Source of the DNA: Acetobacter farinalis
GTDB lineage: Bacteria; Pseudomonadota; Alphaproteobacteria; Acetobacterales; Acetobacteraceae
Reading direction: 5' to 3'
DNA length: 64,000 nucleotides
Assembly: GCF_011516935.1 (NCBI RefSeq)
Contig: NZ_WOTF01000001.1
Coordinates: 248,001-312,000, forward strand
The notes beneath the pieces are model-generated. The model worked only from the letters and a program-made list of their open reading frames with translations. It ran no database searches and was not told the origin of the DNA. How positions within the stretch are numbered: position 1 is the stretch's first letter; every line of letters begins with the position of its first letter. Both the position numbers and the translations under genes were made by a program. Below, piece after piece: positions 1 through 8,750 of this stretch.

Positions 1-620
1 GAAACGCCCACCCGTAGAGGGCGACCCTGCAGGATGCTGGCAAAGGTGCGGTGCAGGCTGACCTTGCCCACGGCCACGGTGGGCTGGCGGCTCATGAAGA
101 CAGGCAGCCAGCGCTGGGCGTCATAATGCACGCGGGGGTCACCGGTCAGGGCCGCCAGAAGGGCTGTGCCGGGGGCCACCAGCCCGGAAGGGGGCGTGGC
201 CTGCTCCTGCTGAATGTCAAAAAGATTAGCACCGGTTACGCCGTCCCACCCGGTGGTCATGCGGAGGGGGAAGGGAGTTGTATAGCGCAGTTCGTCCGCC
301 AGAGCCGGGGCCAGAAGGGCAGCCCACTGGCCGCACAGGCTGTCTGACGTGCCAGCGACAATAAGCGGGGCTGGTGGTTGATCATCCACCGGTAAAGCCG
401 CGCGGGCGGGCCGGGAGGGGGCAAGACAGGCGGCAGCACTGCCCAGAAGGCCGCCCAGCAGCAGGCGGCGGGAGAGCGGTCTGGCGGAGGATGGAAGATC
501 CGGCTGATCAGTGCGCGGCAAGTGCGGAAAACTCCCTGTCGTCTTGTCTGTCCAAGAATCCTTGAAAGGCGGCCCGATAAAATCAGGGAGATCAATCTTA
601 CTGGACCAGCCTGATCGCAT
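1..620 (-). CDS. Exported protein with Tat-like signal, partial (runs off left edge)
   Basis: Incomplete gene; only the N-terminal part is present and the 3' end lies outside the window. The frame reads about 47 residues of polar sequence, then a twin-arginine-like stretch (SRRLLLGGLLG) and a small hydrophobic segment ending near an alanine-rich cleavage region, followed by a mature part beginning LPVDDQPPAPLIVAGTSDSL. This suggests export to the periplasm, possibly by Tat. I do not recognise the family; a periplasmic binding protein is possible but unproven. The ATG used overlaps the stop of a 12-codon frame just upstream. The long pre-signal extension makes the start uncertain, and an internal TTG nearer the signal is also possible. 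Confidence 0.55.
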   Translation of the reverse strand, partial: MRSGWSSKIDLPDFIGPPFKDSWTDKTTGSFPHLPRTDQPDLPSSARPLSRRLLLGGLLGSAAACLAPSRPARAALPVDDQPPAPLIVAGTSDSLCGQWAALLAPALADELRYTTPFPLRMTTGWDGVTGANLFDIQQEQATPPSGLVAPGTALLAALTGDPRVHYDAQRWLPVFMSRQPTVAVGKVSLHRTFASILQGRPLRVGV

Positions 621-658
621 CAGATTTCTGCGGCAAAATTACGGTCGTTCTGTTTCAT
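620..658 (-). CDS. Possible 12-codon leader ORF between hemF and the exported protein
   Basis: A short frame (MKQNDRNFAAEI then TGA) starts just downstream of the hemF stop. It is preceded by GAGGA overlapping that stop, at about 8 nt spacing. Its TGA overlaps the ATG of the next gene as TGATG, the geometry of translational coupling. It may be a real leader peptide, a re-initiation device, or the true 5' end of the downstream gene broken by a frameshift. No family can be assigned to 12 residues. Confidence 0.25.
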   Translation of the reverse strand: MKQNDRNFAAEI

Positions 659-670
659 GGCCTCGTTTCC

Positions 671-1585
671 TCAGGGCCATTTGACTTCGGGTGGCATGCT
701 CATGAGGATGGCTTCCGTATGGCCTCCGGTTTTCAGGCCAAAGGTTGTGCCGCGGTCATGCAGCAGGTTGAATTCCACATAGCGGCCACGGCGCACAAGC
801 TGGGCTTCACGCTGCTCGGGGGTCCACTCTTCCTGCATCCGGCCCCGGATAATTTCCGGGTAGGTTTCCAGAAAGGCCAGGCCGACATCTTTGGTGAACG
901 CGAAGTCCTGCGCGGTGGCCCCGCTATCCAGCCGATCATAAAAAATACCGCCCAGCCCGCGCGGTTCATTGCGGTGCGGCAGATAGAAATACTTGTCACA
1001 CCATGCTTTGAAGCGCGGATAATATTCCGGGTTATGGCGGGCGCAGGCCTGCTCGAACCCGGCATGGAAGCGCGCGGCATCCTCAATGGCTTCAGCACTT
1101 TCGGGGAACATGGGGGTGATATCCCCACCGCCGCCAAACCAGCCCTGCGTGGTGATGATCATGCGGGTGTTGAAATGTGCCGCGGGTACCAGCGGGCTGC
1201 ACAGATGCGCCACAAGGCTGATGCCGGTTGCAAAAAAGCGCGGGTCTTCCGAAGCTCCGGGAATGGTCGCGGCAAATTCGGGAGAGAAGCGGCCTTCCAC
1301 AGTGGAGACATTCACGCCCACTTTTTCAAAAACCCGGCCTCGCATCAGGCTCATGACACCGCCACCACCGGGGGTGCCATCTTCATTCTGGCGCTGCCAG
1401 CTTTTCCGTTCGAACCGGCCAGCGGCCTCATGGCCGGACAGGACGGGCGTATTCTGCTCTACGGCGTCTTCTTCAATCTGTTCAAAAGCGGCACAGATCC
1501 TGTCGCGCAGCGTTTCAAACCATGTCTGGGCGTCGGCCTTCAGGGCTGTGTGGGCGGGCACAGAATACGCTTTTGTGGGAGTCAT
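671..1585 (-). CDS. hemF: Oxygen-dependent coproporphyrinogen-III oxidase
   Basis: Catalyses the O2-dependent oxidative decarboxylation of coproporphyrinogen III to protoporphyrinogen IX in haem synthesis; cytosolic. At 304 aa it has the usual length for HemF. Family landmarks in order are [11 protein letters not shown] (73-83), the [10 protein letters not shown] stretch (149-158), [14 protein letters not shown] (204-217) and the C-terminal [15 protein letters not shown] region that continues to [14 protein letters not shown]. It is divergent from the cytochrome b/c1 genes, so a haem-making enzyme sits back to back with haem proteins. The start ATG gives the family N-terminus without extension. 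Confidence 0.96.
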   Translation of the reverse strand: MTPTKAYSVPAHTALKADAQTWFETLRDRICAAFEQIEEDAVEQNTPVLSGHEAAGRFERKSWQRQNEDGTPGGGGVMSLMRGRVFEKVGVNVSTVEGRFSPEFAATIPGASEDPRFFATGISLVAHLCSPLVPAAHFNTRMIITTQGWFGGGGDITPMFPESAEAIEDAARFHAGFEQACARHNPEYYPRFKAWCDKYFYLPHRNEPRGLGGIFYDRLDSGATAQDFAFTKDVGLAFLETYPEIIRGRMQEEWTPEQREAQLVRRGRYVEFNLLHDRGTTFGLKTGGHTEAILMSMPPEVKWP

Positions 1586-1761
1586 AACCGGCTCTTTTTT
1601 CCTCTCACGCCCGGCTGGAAGCTCAGCCGGGCCTGCTAAAGCCTTTAGAGGTGCCCCTTCCTGGCGATCATTGCAAGATCATGCCGTTCATCGTTAAACA
1701 CGGGAACACTGGTCTGCATGGCGTTCGGGATGCCGTGTCGGGCAGGGGAGAGGGGAACCAG

Positions 1762-3063
1762 ATGGCGGAGATACCATCCAGCCGGGAGCAGGCGGATCAG
1801 GCTCACGGGGGGCTTGCGCCGGAGCCGCCGGGTGGGGCTGAGCCTGCATCCGCGCCCGAGGCCGCACCCATGCCCGCAGGGGTGGGAGTGGCAGCATTTG
1901 TGCGTGCATATGGTGCGTTTCCGCTGCCGCGAGACCTGAATTTTCTCTGGACCGTGGGGGCCATGCTGGTGGCCCTTCTGGCCCTGATGCTGCTGAGCGG
2001 CCTGACACTGGCGCTGACTTACACCCCGGATGCCTCACTGGCCTTCAGCTCTGTCGAGGCGCTGGAGCGGCGTGCGCCCTCCGGCTGGCTGTTGCGCAGC
2101 CTGCACATGACAGGGGCCACGTTTTTCATGGCTGCACTGTATCTGCATGTGTTCCGTGGGCTGTGTTATGCGTCCTACCGGGCGCCGCGTCAGGGTTTGT
2201 GGACGATCGGCACCCTGCTGCTGGTGCTGGTGATGGTCACGGCGTTCGCGGGCTATGTGCTGCCCTGGGGGCAGATGTCCTATTGGGGGGCGGATGTCGC
2301 CAGCAAGGCCGTGGGGGCTATCCCGCTGATAGGCGGCACGCTGGAGCAGGTTTTTCTGGGCGGAGATGCTCCGGGTTCCGCCACGCTGCACCGGATGTTC
2401 GTGCTGCATTTCACGCTGGCGTTCACCATTGTCGGCATGGTGGTTCTGCATGTGGCGGTGCTGCACGCCAAAGGCAGCACCAGCCCCAGTTATCGCCCCG
2501 GCTCTGGGGGCGCTTCCGGCGCGACACTCCCGGATGCTGCGGGGCGGAGCCGCATGCTGCCGTTTCATCCCTATTTTACCGTCAAGGACACGCTTGGCGT
2601 GGTGGTTCTGGCCATTCTGTTTACACTGGTGATGTGCTTCTGGCCGGGGCTGGTGAGCGAGGTGGAAAACTATCGCCCGGCCAACCCGCTGCACACACCC
2701 GCCAATATCGAACCGGAATGGTACTTCCTGCCATTTTACGGCATGTTGCAGGCTGTGCCCTCCAAGTTTGGCGGGCTTCTGGTGTCTGGCGGGGCGGTGG
2801 CTATCCTGTTTCTGGTGCCGTGGCTGGACCGTGGCACGGCGGCCACCTGTGCCGCGGGCCGGTGGGGAGGCCTGCGCTGGCTGCCGTGTGTGGCGTTGGC
2901 CGTGCTGGCCTGTTCCTTTGTGCTCTGCGGTCTTGCAGGGCGGCACCATGTGCAGGGGGGGTGGATGCTGGTGGGGCGTCTGGCAACACTGGGCTATTAC
3001 CTCTATTTCCTCGCGTTTCTGCCGTTTTATGCGCGGCTGGCACAGAAGGAGCTGCGGTCTTGA
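1762..3063 (+). CDS. petB: Ubiquinol-cytochrome c reductase, cytochrome b subunit
   Basis: Membrane core of the bc1 complex: oxidises ubiquinol at Qo and reduces quinone at Qi. The two haem-ligand pairs are H115/H129 and H216/H230, each 14 residues apart as the family requires. GYVLPWGQMSYWGA is the Qo/cd region and PEWYFLPFYGML (318-329) carries the PEWY loop. Hydrophobic segments continue to the C-terminus. The frame is open further upstream, but ATG 1762 has a strong GAGAGGGGA about 6 nt before it, giving 433 aa with a proline/alanine-rich N-terminal tail of about 45 residues. petC overlaps its stop. No Rieske iron-sulfur gene is present upstream, where hemF diverges. Confidence 0.95.
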   Translation: MAEIPSSREQADQAHGGLAPEPPGGAEPASAPEAAPMPAGVGVAAFVRAYGAFPLPRDLNFLWTVGAMLVALLALMLLSGLTLALTYTPDASLAFSSVEALERRAPSGWLLRSLHMTGATFFMAALYLHVFRGLCYASYRAPRQGLWTIGTLLLVLVMVTAFAGYVLPWGQMSYWGADVASKAVGAIPLIGGTLEQVFLGGDAPGSATLHRMFVLHFTLAFTIVGMVVLHVAVLHAKGSTSPSYRPGSGGASGATLPDAAGRSRMLPFHPYFTVKDTLGVVVLAILFTLVMCFWPGLVSEVENYRPANPLHTPANIEPEWYFLPFYGMLQAVPSKFGGLLVSGGAVAILFLVPWLDRGTAATCAAGRWGGLRWLPCVALAVLACSFVLCGLAGRHHVQGGWMLVGRLATLGYYLYFLAFLPFYARLAQKELRS

Positions 3064-3929
3064 GCGTGTGCCTTCCTCCGGCTTTGCGGCCGGTTGTGCA
3101 GCGGTGTGCGGGTGTTCTTGCTGCAGGCGGCCTGCTGTGGCCTGTGCTGACGGGGGTGAGTGCTGTCGTACCGGAGGGGCGCTGGAGCTTTACGCCCCCC
3201 GCGCAGGCTGAGTCCTTCGCGGGAGCACCGGCGCATGCGCCTGCGCAGGACTGGTCTTTCCGGGGGGCGCTCGGGCATTTTGATCTGGCCGCCGTGCAGC
3301 GCGGGTATGCGGTGTTTGCCGGGGTCTGTGCCTCCTGCCACAGCCTGACGCAGGTGCATTTTTCCGATCTTGGCGGCATGGGGCTGACACCGGAGCAGGT
3401 GTCGGCTCTCGCCGCATCCTGGCAGGTTGTGGCGGGGCGGGATGCGGAAGGGCGCCTCACGCACCGCAAGGCCCTGCCGGATGATGCGCTGCCCGCGCCC
3501 TATACCGGGCCGGAGGCCGCGCGCGCGGCAAACCGTGGTGCCGTGCCGCCTGACCTCTCCCGTATTGTGCAGGTTTACCCCGGCGGGGCAGACCGTGTGT
3601 ATGCGTTGCTGACCGGCTATGCCTCTTCAGCTTCCGCGCCGGGTGCCGGGGCGGCCAGAGCCGAGGCGGGCTTTGCCAACCCTTATGCAATCGGGCACCG
3701 CACGGCCATGCCGCCGCCCTTGCGGGAAAATGCCGTGGTGTATGCGGATGGCACCCGGCCCACCGCGCAGCAGGAAGCGCGGGATGTCACAACCTTTCTG
3801 GCGTGGATTTCCAGCCCGCATGCGGATGATAAACGCAGGTTGGGGGTTGGGGTTGTGCTGTATCTGTGTTTTCTCGCCTGTCTTCTCGTCATCCTGAAAC
3901 GGAGAATCTGGTCTCATGTCGAAAAGTGA
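3060..3929 (+). CDS. petC: Cytochrome c1 of the bc1 complex
   Basis: Haem-bearing electron carrier of the bc1 complex, exposed to the periplasm and tail-anchored. Covalent haem attaches at CASCH (residues 90-94). A methionine in the late GHRTAMPPPL segment is the candidate sixth ligand. The N-terminus is a hydrophobic signal sequence and the C-terminus has one membrane helix (VGVVLYLCFLACLLVIL) followed by basic residues. The start is TTG 3060, overlapping the petB stop (TTGA) with AAGGAG 8 nt upstream (3046-3051), so translation is probably coupled; this gives 289 aa. The 3' end overlaps mtnP by 14 nt. Maturation would need the ccm genes at 54.8-60.2 kb. Confidence 0.94.
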   Translation: MSVCLPPALRPVVQRCAGVLAAGGLLWPVLTGVSAVVPEGRWSFTPPAQAESFAGAPAHAPAQDWSFRGALGHFDLAAVQRGYAVFAGVCASCHSLTQVHFSDLGGMGLTPEQVSALAASWQVVAGRDAEGRLTHRKALPDDALPAPYTGPEAARAANRGAVPPDLSRIVQVYPGGADRVYALLTGYASSASAPGAGAARAEAGFANPYAIGHRTAMPPPLRENAVVYADGTRPTAQQEARDVTTFLAWISSPHADDKRRLGVGVVLYLCFLACLLVILKRRIWSHVEK

Positions 3930-4800
3930 ACTTGTGGAACCTGTCATCGGTCTTATTGGCGGGTCCGGCCTGTATGATATTGACGGGCTGGAAGACAAGG
4001 AATGGCGAACCGTTGAAACCCCGTGGGGTCTGCCCTCGGACCAGCTCATGTTTGGCAGGCTGGACGGCGTGCGCTGCGTGTTTCTGCCGCGCCACGGCCG
4101 GGGGCACCCCATCCCGCCGAGCCGCCTGAACTACCGCGCCAATATCGCCGCGATGAAGATGTCCGGCGTGACGGATATTGTGTCACTCTCCGCTGTCGGC
4201 TCCCTGAAGGAAGAACTGCCGCCGGGGCATTTTGTGATTGTTGACCAGTTTATCGATCGCACGGTCTGGCGGGAAAAGAGCTTTTTCGACACCGGCTGCG
4301 TTGCCCATATTTCCATGGCGGACCCGCTCTGCGCCCGCATTGGCGATGTGCTGGAAGAGCAGGCTAAAAAGCTCGGCCTTGAGGCCACACGCGGCGGCAC
4401 ATATCTGGTGATGGAAGGCCCGCAGTTTTCCACCCGTGCGGAAAGCGAGCTTTACCGGAGCTGGGGCTGCTCCGTGATCGGCATGACCAACATGCCCGAG
4501 GCCAGCCTCGCGCGTGAAGCCGAGATCTGTTACGCGACAGTCGCCATGGTGACGGACTATGACTGCTGGCACACAGAGCATGACAACGTGACAGTGGAAA
4601 GCGTGGTGAAAATCATGCAGGGCAATTCCGCCAGAGCCAAGGCGCTGGTCAAGGCCGTGATTCCCGCACTGGGCCAGCCGCGTGACCTGTGCTCCGCCGG
4701 GTGTGACCGGGCACTGGAATACGCCCTGATTACCGCCCCCGAAGCACGGGACCCTGCTTTGCTCACCAAACTGAAGGCCATTGCCGGGCGTGTGCTGTAA
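3916..4800 (+). CDS. mtnP: S-methyl-5'-thioadenosine phosphorylase
   Basis: Phosphorolysis of 5'-methylthioadenosine to adenine and 5-methylthioribose-1-phosphate in methionine salvage; cytosolic. At 294 aa it fits the PNP/MTAP family 2. Visible motifs are IGGSGLYDIDGL (14-25, phosphate loop), LPRHGRGH (57-64), NYRANI (72-77), SAVGSL (92-97), and later EGPQFSTRAES and GMTNMPEA, which line the nucleoside site. The ATG lies inside the petC 3' end, so it is likely translated from the petBC mRNA although its function is unrelated to respiration. A related purine nucleoside phosphorylase is the only realistic alternative. Confidence 0.94.
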   Translation: MSKSELVEPVIGLIGGSGLYDIDGLEDKEWRTVETPWGLPSDQLMFGRLDGVRCVFLPRHGRGHPIPPSRLNYRANIAAMKMSGVTDIVSLSAVGSLKEELPPGHFVIVDQFIDRTVWREKSFFDTGCVAHISMADPLCARIGDVLEEQAKKLGLEATRGGTYLVMEGPQFSTRAESELYRSWGCSVIGMTNMPEASLAREAEICYATVAMVTDYDCWHTEHDNVTVESVVKIMQGNSARAKALVKAVIPALGQPRDLCSAGCDRALEYALITAPEARDPALLTKLKAIAGRVL

Positions 4801-4847
4801 GGGGTGCCCCATACAGCCTCTCTTGCGTGTCTCGGCAAAACGGGCGA

Positions 4848-5696
4848 ATGCTAGCCAAAAGAATGAATGGCTTTGCACGCGTGACGATTCCTGACTACCT
4901 TCGCTCTTCAGCCCGCCCGCTGGCCCTTGTAACCGGGGCTGCGGGTGGCATTGGTGTACCGCTTGTCACCCGGCTGGTGGCGGCGGGCTACCATGTTCTG
5001 GCGCTCAGCCTGAGCGGGGGCGGTGAGGGGCAGCCGTTTGTCACCCCCCTTGCGTGTGATCTGACCAAGCCTGAACAGATTGAACAGGTTGTGGCGCAGG
5101 TTGTGGCGCTGGGCCGCCCTGTACAGGCTCTGGTGCATTGCGCGGGCGTGATTGTGCCGCAGCGCATGGGCGGGGGAGATACGGCCTCTGTTTCCAGCCA
5201 GATTATGGTCAATCTTGAAGCGCCCATTCTGCTGACCATGAGGCTGCTGCCCCATATTCCTTCCGGCGGGCATGTGGTGTTCGTGAACTCCATGGCGGCT
5301 CTGGTGCCGCTGGAGGGAAGCAGCATCTACACCGCCAGCAAGTTCGGGCTGCGCGGGTTTGCTCTTTCTCTGGCGCAGGATGTGCGGAAGAGCGGCATTC
5401 ATGTCTCTTCCGTGTTTCCCGGTGCGGTCGATACGCCCATGCTCCGGCGCGAGATTGAAAGCGGAGGCTCCCCTCTGAATTTCGTGACGGCTCCGGCCAC
5501 GGCGGATGGGATTGCCTGTCTGGTGATGGGCCTGCTGCGCCGCCCGCGGGCGGAAGTGTTCTGCCCCAGTGGTGGGGACGGCATTCTGGCGCAGCTCATG
5601 CTGATGATGCCCCGCGTCTGGCGGCTGATCCTGCCGATCCTGCTTAAAAAGGGCCGCAAGGGGTTACAGAAATATCTGGCGGGCCAGAAACGCTAA
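4848..5696 (+). CDS. Short-chain dehydrogenase/reductase
   Basis: NAD(P)-dependent Rossmann-fold oxidoreductase of unknown substrate. The cofactor motif TGAAGGIG lies near residues 29-36, the CAGV stretch corresponds to the NAG motif, and the catalytic Tyr/Lys occur in YTASKFG. A PGAVDTPM segment follows, as in classical SDRs. The C-terminal 40 residues are hydrophobic then basic (LMLMMPRVWRLILPILLKKGRK), suggesting membrane association. Starts at GTG 4827, ATG 4848 and ATG 4863 are all in frame and none has a clear ribosome site; 4848 is a compromise. It follows mtnP by 47 nt and may be co-transcribed. Confidence 0.85.
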   Translation: MLAKRMNGFARVTIPDYLRSSARPLALVTGAAGGIGVPLVTRLVAAGYHVLALSLSGGGEGQPFVTPLACDLTKPEQIEQVVAQVVALGRPVQALVHCAGVIVPQRMGGGDTASVSSQIMVNLEAPILLTMRLLPHIPSGGHVVFVNSMAALVPLEGSSIYTASKFGLRGFALSLAQDVRKSGIHVSSVFPGAVDTPMLRREIESGGSPLNFVTAPATADGIACLVMGLLRRPRAEVFCPSGGDGILAQLMLMMPRVWRLILPILLKKGRKGLQKYLAGQKR

Positions 5697-6013
5697 GTCC
5701 CGGCAGATGCTGAAACGCTGAAGTTCAGGAAACACGGAACTTCACGAAACCCTGAGCGACCAGAAACAGTGAATCAGAAATGCTGAACCGGCGTTCAGGT
5801 GGGTCCGCATTATGCGATCTGATGGGAACTTCGGGATTGGAAAGAAGCGGTCCGTGCCTGTGACAGATGCGGAATGAATGCACAGTCCTGCGGGCAGGCG
5901 GAACGCTCCGGTCAGACACTCTGCTCGGGCAGACTCTGAAACGGTGAAAGACGCTGAAACACACTTCGGATTTCCGAAAGGTTTTGCTTCTTATTTGAAA
6001 TTTGGGAAAATGG
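5697..6013. other. Gene-free interval with inverted repeat
   Basis: No convincing gene. It holds a 7-bp perfect inverted repeat (GAAGTTC 5720-5726, GAACTTC 5737-5743, 10-nt loop) right after the dehydrogenase stop; there is no T-run, so a role as terminator is uncertain. The rest is loosely repetitive in CTGAAAC/GTGAA words. The minus-strand frame that crosses it begins inside the tRNA and is judged an artefact. Confidence 0.5.
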
Positions 6014-6096
6014 TGGAGGGAGTTGGATTCGAACCAACGTAGGCGTACGCCAGCGGATTTACAGTCCGCCCCCTTTAGCCACTCGGGCATCCCTCC
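6014..6096 (-). tRNA. tRNA-Tyr (GTA anticodon)
   Basis: On the minus strand the sequence begins GGAGGGATGCCCGAGTGG and ends with the complementary TCCCTCC plus discriminator A. CCA is encoded immediately after (6011-6013). The anticodon loop CTGTAAA sits between GCGGA and TCCGC, giving anticodon GTA. A long variable arm (GGCGTACGCC) makes it a class II tRNA, as expected for bacterial tRNA-Tyr, and the T-loop GGTTCGAATCC is intact. Confidence 0.96.
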
Positions 6097-6111
6097 GGGT
6101 TGTTGAGGGAG

Positions 6112-6140
6112 GAATTAGAGGTCATGTGGCCCGTTGTCAA
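6112..6140 (-). promoter_or_regulatory. Probable sigma-70 promoter of tRNA-Tyr
   Basis: On the minus strand a perfect TTGACA (6135-6140) is followed after 17 nt by TAATTC (6112-6117), or after 15 nt by TCTAAT, placing transcription start a few bases before the tRNA 5' end at 6096. Position and spacing fit a stable-RNA promoter; the -10 box is imperfect. Confidence 0.5.
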
Positions 6141-6259
6141 CACTGTGTTTTCATTCTCTTTCCCTATTCAGGAAAAAACTTTTGGCCCGGTGGGTGGACA
6201 GCCCCATGTGTTGTCAGGGAAGGTGCGGCTCAGCAGCTTTTTGAGCAGGAGAGTAGTTC

Positions 6260-7081
6260 TTGAGCAAACATGTGATGGCCAGACGGCACACCCCGCGCTC
6301 ACTGGCGGCGCTCGATACACCCATTGTTGCCCTTACGGCCTATACAGCGCCTATGGCGCGCCTGATGGACCCGCATTGTGACCTGCTGCTGGTCGGGGAT
6401 TCTCTGGGGATGGTGGTTTACGGCATGGACTCCACTCTGGCTGTCACGCCCGAGATGATGATTGCCCACGGGCAGGCCGTTGTGCGCGGCAGCCAGAACG
6501 CCTGTGTGGCCATTGACCTGCCCTTTGGCAGCTACCAGCAAAGCCCGCAGCAGGCGTTTGCCGTCTCCGCCGAGATTATGGCCAAGACCGGCGCCGGGTG
6601 CGTGAAGCTGGAAGGCGGCGTGGAAATGGCCGAGACTGTGGCCTTCCTCACCCAGCGTGGCATTCCGGTTATCGGGCATATCGGGCTGAAGCCGCAATCT
6701 GTGCATACGCATGGTGGTTTTCGCACCGTGGGCCGTGGCAGTGAGGCAGAGCAGGTCATGCAGGATGCAAAAGCCATTGAAGAAGCAGGTGCTTTTTCAC
6801 TGGTGATTGAAAGTACCATGGAGCCGCTGGCGCGTGAGATTACGGAAGCGCTTTCTATCCCGACCATCGGGATCGGGGCCTCTCCGGCGTGTGACGGGCA
6901 GGTGCTGGTGGCGGAAGATATGCTCGGGCTTTTCCCTGATTTTACTCCACGTTTTGTCAAACGCTTTGCTAACCTTGGGGAGCAGGTGGACAAGGCCGTG
7001 GCAGAGTATGCCGAGGCCGTGCGCAACCGGAGCTTCCCCGGTCCGGAACAATGCGTTGGGATGCCAAAAAAAGACGCCTGA
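6260..7081 (+). CDS. panB: 3-methyl-2-oxobutanoate hydroxymethyltransferase
   Basis: First step of pantothenate synthesis: transfers the hydroxymethyl group of 5,10-methylene-THF to 2-oxoisovalerate, giving ketopantoate; cytosolic (beta/alpha)8 barrel. Landmarks are [10 protein letters not shown] (metal/substrate loop), [27 protein letters not shown] and [15 protein letters not shown]. At 273 aa it has standard length. The start is TTG 6260, with AGGAGAG 7 nt upstream at 6247-6253; no ATG fits the ribosome site as well. It is monocistronic here. Confidence 0.95.
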   Translation: MSKHVMARRHTPRSLAALDTPIVALTAYTAPMARLMDPHCDLLLVGDSLGMVVYGMDSTLAVTPEMMIAHGQAVVRGSQNACVAIDLPFGSYQQSPQQAFAVSAEIMAKTGAGCVKLEGGVEMAETVAFLTQRGIPVIGHIGLKPQSVHTHGGFRTVGRGSEAEQVMQDAKAIEEAGAFSLVIESTMEPLAREITEALSIPTIGIGASPACDGQVLVAEDMLGLFPDFTPRFVKRFANLGEQVDKAVAEYAEAVRNRSFPGPEQCVGMPKKDA

Positions 7082-7373
7082 GTCGGGTATTTTCAAAAGA
7101 GTCTTTCTCTTGAAACTGGTGGCTGGTTTTCCCTTGCGTATGGTTGGGGGAGCCAGCCATTGGCCTCCTGTCAGTTGTTCTGGGGGGAGGCCTTGGCATG
7201 GAGTGGGGGCGGTTTGGAGGGTGGCGGCATAGCGGACGCAGGTGGAATAAAAAACCGCTGTGTGTTGCTTAACTCTCCGCGTTGACGCAAACCCCCATCA
7301 CCCGTAGAACACCTCCTCCCCAACCCGCGAGCCCCAACAGGCGCAGCCTTGAGTGAAGCGCCGGAGGCGCCGC
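7082..7373 (+). other. panB-helicase intergenic region with hairpin
   Basis: About 290 nt without a gene. A hairpin just after panB (TTTCAAAAGAG 7091-7101 pairing with CTCTTGAAA 7107-7115, one bulge) could end the panB transcript, though no T-run follows. The rest should contain the helicase promoter; I cannot point to convincing -35/-10 boxes. Confidence 0.4.
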
Positions 7374-8672
7374 ATGACCATGTCCATGACTTTTGCCGAT
7401 CTTTCTCTGGCACCGGCCCTGCTGAGCGCACTGGCTGAGGCCGGGTATGTCACCCCCACCCCGATTCAGGCACAGTCCATCCCGCTGCTGCTGGAAGGGC
7501 GTGACCTGCTGGGCATGGCCCAGACCGGCACGGGCAAGACGGCCTCCTTCGCGCTGCCGCTGCTGCATCGTCTTGCAGCGTCTCCTCGCCCGGCACCCAG
7601 GAACGGGGCGCGCGTTCTGGTGCTTGCGCCCACGCGCGAACTGGTCTCCCAGATTGCGGATGGGTTTGAAAGCTTTGGTCGCCATCTCAATATCAGTGTG
7701 ACGACAATCTTTGGTGGCGTCAGCCAGATGCATCAGACCAATGCACTCAGGGATGGGGTGGATATTATCGTGGCGGCACCGGGGCGGTTGCTGGACCTGG
7801 TCTCGCAGGGTCTGTGTGATCTGTCACAGCTTGAAGCGCTGGTGCTGGATGAGGCTGACCAGATGCTCGACATGGGCTTTGCCAAGCCGATCGAACGTAT
7901 TGTCGCAACGCTGCCCCAGGACCGGCACACCGTGCTGCTTTCAGCCACGATGCCGAAATCCATTGCGACACTGGCCGAAAGCCTGCTGCGTGACCCGGCA
8001 AAGGTCGAAATCGCTCCGCCCTCAACCACGGTTGACCGGATTGAGCAGTCCGTCATGTTTGTTGATGCCGCCAACAAAAAAACGGCCTTGCTGGAACTGC
8101 TGCGCACGCCCGGTATCGGGCAGGCGGTGGTTTTCACCTTGCAGAAGAATATTGCAAACGAAGTCTGCACTTTCATCACCGAGGCCGGCTTCACGGCGGA
8201 GGCCCTGCACGGGAACAAATCTCAGGGCCAGCGGGAGCGCGCGCTTGATGCGTTCCGTGCCGGCACGGCGCAGGTTCTGGTGGCAACAGATATCGCGGCG
8301 CGCGGCATAGATGTTGATACTGTCACGCATGTTTTCAATCATGATCTGCCCAGCCTGCCGGAAAGCTATGTGCACCGTATCGGCCGAACCGGCCGCGCCG
8401 GGCGCACCGGTTTTGCCATCACGCTGTGCGATGCCGAGCAGCGGGCGTGGCTGCGGGATGTGGAACGGGAAATTGGCCGCAGCCTGAGTGTTCATGAGGA
8501 CCATCCCTGGCACTCGGAAGAAGCACGCAACTCGACCATGCGCCCTCCCTTGCTGGGCGGCACACCCCCCAAGGAAGTCAAGCCGCAAGAAAAGCGCGTG
8601 CGAAAAGTCTGGACCGAGGAAGAAAAGCAGGCCGCGCGGGCCGCAGCCAAGGCGGCTGGCGGAGCCGCCTGA
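7374..8672 (+). CDS. DEAD-box ATP-dependent RNA helicase (RhlE-like)
   Basis: ATP-driven RNA unwinding or remodelling, cytosolic. All SF2 motifs are intact and in order: Q motif (FADLSLAP...PTPIQ), motif I AQTGTGKT, Ia PTRELV, Ib APGRLLD, II DEAD, III SAT, IV-V HGNKSQGQRERAL and VATDIAARGID, VI HRIGRTGRAGR. The C-terminal tail is short and Lys/Arg-rich (KPQEKRVRKVWTEEEK), typical of RhlE-type proteins. ATG 7374 has GGAGG 7 nt upstream; an in-frame GTG at 7353 lacks such a site. It converges on the oxidoreductase gene. Confidence 0.93.
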   Translation: MTMSMTFADLSLAPALLSALAEAGYVTPTPIQAQSIPLLLEGRDLLGMAQTGTGKTASFALPLLHRLAASPRPAPRNGARVLVLAPTRELVSQIADGFESFGRHLNISVTTIFGGVSQMHQTNALRDGVDIIVAAPGRLLDLVSQGLCDLSQLEALVLDEADQMLDMGFAKPIERIVATLPQDRHTVLLSATMPKSIATLAESLLRDPAKVEIAPPSTTVDRIEQSVMFVDAANKKTALLELLRTPGIGQAVVFTLQKNIANEVCTFITEAGFTAEALHGNKSQGQRERALDAFRAGTAQVLVATDIAARGIDVDTVTHVFNHDLPSLPESYVHRIGRTGRAGRTGFAITLCDAEQRAWLRDVEREIGRSLSVHEDHPWHSEEARNSTMRPPLLGGTPPKEVKPQEKRVRKVWTEEEKQAARAAAKAAGGAA

Positions 8673-8689
8673 GCCGTTACACTTTCAGG

Positions 8690-8714
8690 AGCGCCGAGCT
8701 TCGTGCCCGGCGCT
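8690..8714. terminator. Hairpin between convergent genes (first)
   Basis: AGCGCCG (8690-8696) pairs with CGGCGCT (8708-8714); TTTT follows at 8719-8722 on the plus strand. It lies 17 nt after the helicase stop, between convergent genes, so it probably ends the helicase transcript. Confidence 0.6.
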
Positions 8715-8750
8715 GACGTTTTCTGGCCGCGTTTGCCCCGTGCGCGCTCT

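Noticed and set aside
719-1639. Long plus-strand frame opposite hemF
   Set aside because: Mirror frame of a clearly conserved gene; no conserved domain.
5725-6090. Minus-strand open frame of 121 codons overlapping the tRNA
   Set aside because: It begins inside tRNA-Tyr (MPEWLKGADCKSAG... is a well-known translation of a tRNA), so it is an artefact.
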